From the NCBI GenBank assembly GCA_023159155.1, contig JAJNNX010000058.1, forward strand, positions 306,433-370,432: a stretch of 64,000 nucleotides of DNA, written 5' to 3'. Below the pieces are notes generated by a model. It did no database searches. It was not told the origin of the DNA and worked only from the letters and a program-made list of their open reading frames with translations. Source of the DNA: Ustulina deusta. Its lineage: Eukaryota; Ascomycota; Sordariomycetes; Xylariales; Xylariaceae. The translations under genes and the position numbers were made by a program. Positions within the stretch are counted from its first letter, which is position 1, and each line of letters opens with the position of its first letter. Of this stretch, positions 58,156 through 64,000 are shown piece by piece.

Positions 58156-61100
58156 CTATTTTTTTTTAAAACTAAAAGTTTAAATATAATTTTAATTCAA
58201 GGTTATTAATAATATTAGGTTTATATAGCTTTTTTATATTATATTGCTTTATTATTATTTTTATAATTATTTGCAAATTTGTTAGCTATTACTATATATA
58301 TTTGTTTTTATAATTTTATAAAAAGTTTAAAAGCTTTTTTATAAGTTTTATAAAATTAGTTAAGTTTAATTAATATATTTTTAAAATTTTAAGCTATATA
58401 TTAGGTATTATTAAGGTTATAGTTTTTTAAGCAACTTAATATTATAGCTTTTTATTTTTTTTATATATTTTTAATTATTTGATTTATTTAACTTTAAATT
58501 CTGCTTTACTATTAATATTTTTAGCTAAAAATAATAATTAAATTTATTAAAATAAAAAGTTATTATTTGCTTTTTATAATTAGTTAGCATAAAATAAGTT
58601 TTTTATTTTATAAAAATTAAATAAATTAAAAACATAGCTAAATTTTTAATTTTTTAGAATTTCGAAAGGTCTAACTAATTAAAAGTTTAATTTAATAATT
58701 AGTGCTTATATTACAAACCTTTTTTTTTTTAAAAAACTTTGTTTTTTATTTTAAAATTTATTAAGTATTTTTTTTTGTTAGCTTATAGCTTATATTATTT
58801 TTTAAATATTTTAGGTTTAGTAAACTAGTTTAAATACTTATTGTTTAGTATTAGAATTTATAATAGTTTTATTAATATTTATTATTAAAAAGTTTTATAT
58901 TTTAATTTTTATTGCTATTTTTAGTAGTAATATATTAGTTAATAAATATTATAAAAAATTATATATAAAATTTAAAATAAAAAAATAAATATTTTAATTG
59001 TTTTAATATTTATTAATATAAAAATAGAATTATTAGTTTAGTTTTTAATTAATTCATTTTATTATTTTTTAGGTATAAAAATAGTAAATATTATTAAAGT
59101 AGTACTTAGTACTTATAAAACTATTAATTATTATTATAAATTTAAAAATAAATAGTTTTATATTATTTAATATTTATATGTTTAGTATACTAAAAAATCT
59201 ATATAAATTTTTATAGTATTGTATAGCTAGTAATTTTATAATATTTATTTTGTTGCTAAATAAAATTGCGATTAAATAGCTAAACTTATTTATAAATATT
59301 TATATATAGTTATAACTTTATTAGTTAAATAATATATTTGTATTATTTATTACTATATATTATTATATTATAACTAATATAAACAATAAATAAAAAAAGT
59401 TAAAAGTTTTATTTTATAATATTTTGTTTTTTTTATAATTATAATAATTATATATATATTATTTATAATTATATTTTAAATAAAACTAATAATATTTTTG
59501 TTTTAATATTTTAATATATAGTAATTAAAAATATATAAGTTTTTTAAATTAAAACTATATAAAAAAAAAATTTTTATTTAAAATAATTTTAAATATATAT
59601 AGCTTTTTATTTTTATTTTTTAGACTTTATAACTAGTTTTTTTGTATAATTAGGTTTATTAAATTAGTTTTTTAAAAAATATTAAATAGTAAATCTATAG
59701 TTAATATAAAACCTAATATTTTATTAAACAAAATTAATATTATTATTTTTTTTTTAGTTTTTTAGTTTTAACTATAAAAAGCTCAGCTATTTTTTTTTAA
59801 TAAAACATTAGCTATTATATTTTTTTATTTTAATTAGTATTAAAAAATAATATTAAAGTTTAATAAAAAGTTAGCTTAATATATTTATTATATTAATAAA
59901 ATCTATTTATTTAAAAAATATAATAAAGTTTAATAATTAGTTATTATAAAAAACTTAGTTTTAAAAAGCTTTAAGTAATAATATTTTAAAGTTTATATTA
60001 TTACTAAAAATTTATAGTTTTAAATTAAGTAAGCTTATTTAATTAGTATTATTATTTTAAAAAAATATTTTATAAATTTTTAAGTTATATTTTTTTATTA
60101 CTACTAAATAATTTTTTTTATTATATTATATAAAATATTTATTTTTATTTATATTAATTAGCTAGGGTTAAAAAAAACTAAAACAAATATTTTAGTTCTA
60201 TTATAAATAAGTTATTTTTTTTTAGTAATTGATTCTAAAAAAATAGCAATTTTATTAATATAATAAATAAATATATAAATATAATTATAAAGCTTAAAAA
60301 ATAACTAGATTAATTTAGTATTTTTAAAATTATTAAAGTTTTAATTTAAAATTATTTAGATTTTTATAAAATTAAAATTAATTTTAATTTTAATTTTTAT
60401 AATTATTTTTAAGTAATTAATAATAAATATATTAAAATAAAATTTTTAAAATTTTTTTTAATATTTAGCTTAATATAAATAATAGATTATTTTTTTATGA
60501 TAAGTTTAATATTATTTTTTAGTTTTAAAATAAATTAAAATATTATTTATATAAATATTTGCAAATTTATTTAGCAATTTTTAAATTTATATATTAATAA
60601 AAACTTATTATTAAACAGGTTTTATTTTTAAACTAAATAATAAAACTTTTTATTAAAATATTTTTTTATAAATTTAAAAATTTTTTTTTTTATTTTATAA
60701 TTAATAATAATTAATAAAAAACTTTAATAATATTTAGTTTTATAAAATAAATAATATTATAATAATTAAATATAATATTACTAATATTTAAAACTAATAT
60801 AATTTAATTTTTTAAATATATATTTTTTATTAATAATTAATTATAAATTTATATTTAATTAATTTAAATTTAAATATAAATAAAATAAAAATAATATTTC
60901 AGTTTACATTTTATTTAATAAAATCTATAACTAGTAGTTTATTTATAAAATTTTTTTTAAATAAAATAAACTATATAAATATTTAATATTAATAAAGTTT
61001 AAAAATATATTTTTTATTATTAAGTTTTAGTATTATATTAAATTTTAGTTATAATAGTAATAAAGTTTTAGATTTTTTTTTTTAACAAAATCTTTTTTAA

Positions 61101-63555
61101 TATAATAACTAAAAAAACAAAAAGCTTTATATTAATTTTATATATTTAAAAAAAAAAATTTTTAAAAATAAAATTAATTTATTATTACAAGTTTTTTATA
61201 ATATTATTTAATTAATTTAAGTTTATTTTTTTTATAAAATATTAATTATTTTTAAGTTTTTTTTTAAATTGTTTAATATAATTATTTTTAGTTATTATAA
61301 ATTTAATTATAATAAGTTTTTTTAAAATCTTTTTAGTTAATTATTTTTATTTATTTTAATAAAAATAATTTTAAAAGTTTTATATAATTTTTTTAATAAT
61401 AGCTTAGTTTTTTTTTTTTTTTAAGAATCATTATATAGACTTTTTTTATTTTAGGTTTAAAAGTTTTAAGTTTTTTTAATATTTTTTTAGTTTTAGTTAT
61501 TCTTAAGCTAATTGTTTAGTTTTTAAAAAATTGTTTTAATATTTAATAATATTTTTTTAATACTTAATTATATTAATTAGTATTTTTTTATATTTTTAAG
61601 TTTATATTTTATTATTTATAACTAAACAGTTTAATTATAATTATTAGTAAAAATTAAACTAATAAAAATAAATTATTTAATTAAATTAATTATTATTTTT
61701 AGGTTTTTATTAATATATTTTATTTTATTAATTATTTAATATTAATAATAATATTATAATTAAAATTAATAATTTAAAATATTTAGTTTTTAAATTATTA
61801 ATTATTAACTTTTATAATATATATTAAATATTTATAAATTTTACTAATTATTTTGCTTTAATAGTTATAAAATTTTTAAAGTTTAATTAAATAAATTATT
61901 TTTATTTTTAATTATTGCTTAATTTATTATATAAATTTATAACTAATTATTAAAAAAATATAAGCTTTAATATTATATAAAATTAAAGTTTTTATTTTAA
62001 TATTATTAATTTATAATTAAGTAAATATTTTAAAAATAATTAATTTATTTTAGCTATATATTTTAACTAAAATAAATAAAAAACTAATAAAAAAACTTTT
62101 ATTAGTTTTATTTATTTTTTAAATTAAATAAACTACTAGAGCTATTTTTATTATAGCTTTTTTTTACTATAAATAAAACAGGTTTTATTATTTTAATAAG
62201 TTTTTTTTTTTATAATTAATACTTATTTTAGTTATTTTAAAATAAATATTTTAAAACTTTTAAGGTTAGCTAAAAATTAATAAATAAGTTTATTAAAAGT
62301 TTAATTATTTAAATTAGATTTTTGTTTAGTTAAACTAGCAAATTTAGTTTATTAATAATTTTTATAAGTTTATTTAATATTATATATTAATTTAATAACT
62401 TTATTAATAAATAATTTAAAAAAAATATCTAAATTTATAAAAGCTTTACACAAATTTTTTTTTAAATTTATATAAAAATAGTTTTATAATTTATATTTTT
62501 ATTATAATTTAATAAATTAATATTTTTAAACTAAACTATTAAATATAAAAATAAACTTATTAATATTTTTATTTGTTTTATATATATATATTTGAAATAT
62601 TTTATAAATAATAATTATTTAATTAAAATTATAATAAACTATTAATAAAACTTAAATAATTTTTTAATTAACTAAAAATATATTTTTATTAATTTTTTAA
62701 TATATTTTTTTAATTAGTTTATAATATATTAAAGTTAGATATTTTTATTTAGTTTTTTTATTAGTTTATAAACCTAGTTATTAAATAAAGCTTTATTTTT
62801 TATAAACTTATTAAAATTAATTTTTTTTATTTTAGCTTTTTTAATATAAATAAAGTTTAAAGTATTAAAAAATAAACTAATAAAATAAAAAGCAAATAAA
62901 ACAATAAAATTAAAAGTTTAAAATTAATATTTTTAAATATATTTTTTATTATTAAATTATAGTTATTTTTTAAAAATATTCAAATAAATATATTAAAAAA
63001 TTAATATTTTAATTTTTTTATTTATTAAAAAAGTTTTGTTAGAACTAATATAAAATTATAAATTTGTATAGCTATAATATTTAATATATTATTTTTTTAA
63101 AATTATTTTAGTTCTAGTTTAAATTTTATTTTTTTAAGTTTTAACTTTTTGTTTTTTTTAGATTTTTTTTTAAATATTAGTTTATTTAAAGCATTTATAA
63201 AAAAATCTAATATTTATTTATTTTTTTTTTTATAAAATTTTTTTTTTAAAATTATTTAATAATAAAAAACTAGCTATACTTAAAAATTAAAATTATTTTA
63301 ATTATTTAAAAACTAAAAATAAAATAAAAATATTTAAAATTAAATTTTTTATAAATTATTAATTTTTAAATAATATAAAAATTAAAAATTATATTAAAAT
63401 TATATTAAAATTAAGTTTATATTATAAAATATATAATTTTTTATATTAAATATATAATTAAAAAAAAGTTTATTTATATTTTATTAATTATAACAAAATA
63501 AAAAATATATATTTATTAAATATTTATTAATAAATAATTAGTAAGCTTAGAGTAG

Positions 63556-63793
63556 TATTATAATTAGTTAAATAAAGCTTTTATAATTAGTTTATTAATA
63601 CTATAAATAAAAACTCTAAGCTAAAAAAAAAAAAAAAAAAAAAAAAAAAGTTAGAGTTTATAAAATAAATAAATATAGATTTTATGTGTATAGCTATAGA
63701 GTTATAAGTTAGTCCGTGCGTAAACTTCCTATCTTATTGCTATATAGGTCTAGAATTTTTGCAGGTTTTGCTAAGACTATACTAACTGTTATA
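63556..63793. repeat. Right LTR of the 5.9-kb element
   Basis: Its outer part (from about 63700) retains GC-containing words such as agtccgtgcgtaaacttcct and ttgcaggttttgctaagac, whereas its inner part is collapsed. A purine tract present as mixed A/G in the left copy is pure A here. Confidence 0.8.
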
Positions 63794-64000
63794 ATATAGA
63801 AATATTCTTTTATAATTTTTATTTTATAATAAAAGTTAACAAACTATTATACTTTATTATAAAGTAGATTATATAGCTTTTTAAAATAGTTTTTTTTTTT
63901 ATTAAATCTTTAGAAATATTTAATATTTACTACTAAAATAATCCTATTCTAAATATTATATATAGGTAGATCTAAATATAAGATATAATTATTTTTATAA

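Larger units (their letters stand above)
57914..63793. mobile_element. RIP-degraded LTR retrotransposon, 5.9 kb
   Basis: Two direct repeats, 57914-58155 (242 bp) and 63556-63793 (238 bp), bound the element. The left copy begins TGTTACGATCAG; the right begins TATTATAATTAG, its RIP derivative. ATATA precedes the left copy (57909-57913) and follows the right copy (63794-63798), fitting a 5-bp target duplication. The interior holds no readable frame. A T run directly after the left LTR could be the complement of a polypurine tract and would suggest minus orientation, but this is weak. Confidence 0.78.
31611..64000. other. AT-rich, RIP-degraded isochore
   Basis: More than 32 kb made almost only of A and T, with no intact coding sequence and stop codons in all frames. 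C and G survive mainly inside AGCT, GCT, ACT and AGT; CG and CC/GG are rare, and TpA is very abundant. This pattern is expected when CpA is converted to TpA on both strands. Paired LTRs inside the block show that it is built from transposons. It runs off the end of the window. Confidence 0.9.

Overview
The window looks like chromosomal DNA of a filamentous ascomycete (Pezizomycotina; a Sordariomycete would fit, but this is inference). The genes have short GT-AG introns of about 50-160 bp with CTAAC/CTGAC-like branch sites. Families include a PTH11-type fungal rhodopsin-domain protein and a GPI-anchored S10 carboxypeptidase. Two AT-rich blocks have the collapsed base composition left by repeat-induced point mutation (RIP).

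Layout. Positions 1-31600 are a gene compartment of near-normal base composition with seven protein genes. They are PIS1 (phosphatidylinositol synthase, +), HAS1 (DEAD-box ribosome-biogenesis helicase, -), a 1230-residue disordered protein of unknown function (-), an APC-family amino acid/GABA/choline-type permease (-), a seven-helix rhodopsin-domain membrane protein (-), an 805-residue protein with a repeated RFAP motif (+), and a secreted GPI-type serine carboxypeptidase (+). I rebuilt the exon structures by hand. Every junction keeps frame and the joined proteins match family landmarks. HAS1 needs ten introns and a 4-nucleotide microexon.

This compartment is interrupted at 19173-21098 by a 1.9-kb Tc1/pogo-like DNA transposon. 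Its 42-bp terminal inverted repeats are almost intact, while its interior has been reduced to A/T-rich sequence.

From about 31.6 kb to the end (64000) the window is an AT-rich isochore with no intact gene. Matching LTR pairs of equal or near-equal length, each with a short target duplication, resolve part of it. One is a 20-kb LTR element (32470-52431, LTRs 367 bp each) with a 7.2-kb Gypsy-type element nested inside it (38248-45435, LTRs 243 bp each, recognisable gag zinc knuckle and reverse transcriptase relics). Another is a separate 5.9-kb LTR element (57914-63793). A 266-bp non-mutated Copia-like solo LTR with two perfect 20-bp palindromes sits at 56092-56357. A pocket of unmutated low-complexity DNA lies at about 52.4-53.06 kb.

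The genes do not form an operon or an evident biosynthetic cluster. PIS1 and HAS1 are convergent housekeeping genes. The permease, the rhodopsin-domain protein and the carboxypeptidase are surface or secreted functions lying close to the RIP-affected blocks. The most notable observations are the 4-nt HAS1 microexon, the nested RIP-degraded retrotransposons whose outer edges escaped mutation, the non-mutated palindrome-bearing solo LTR, and a dense intergenic GGTACCT/AGGTAC word family.
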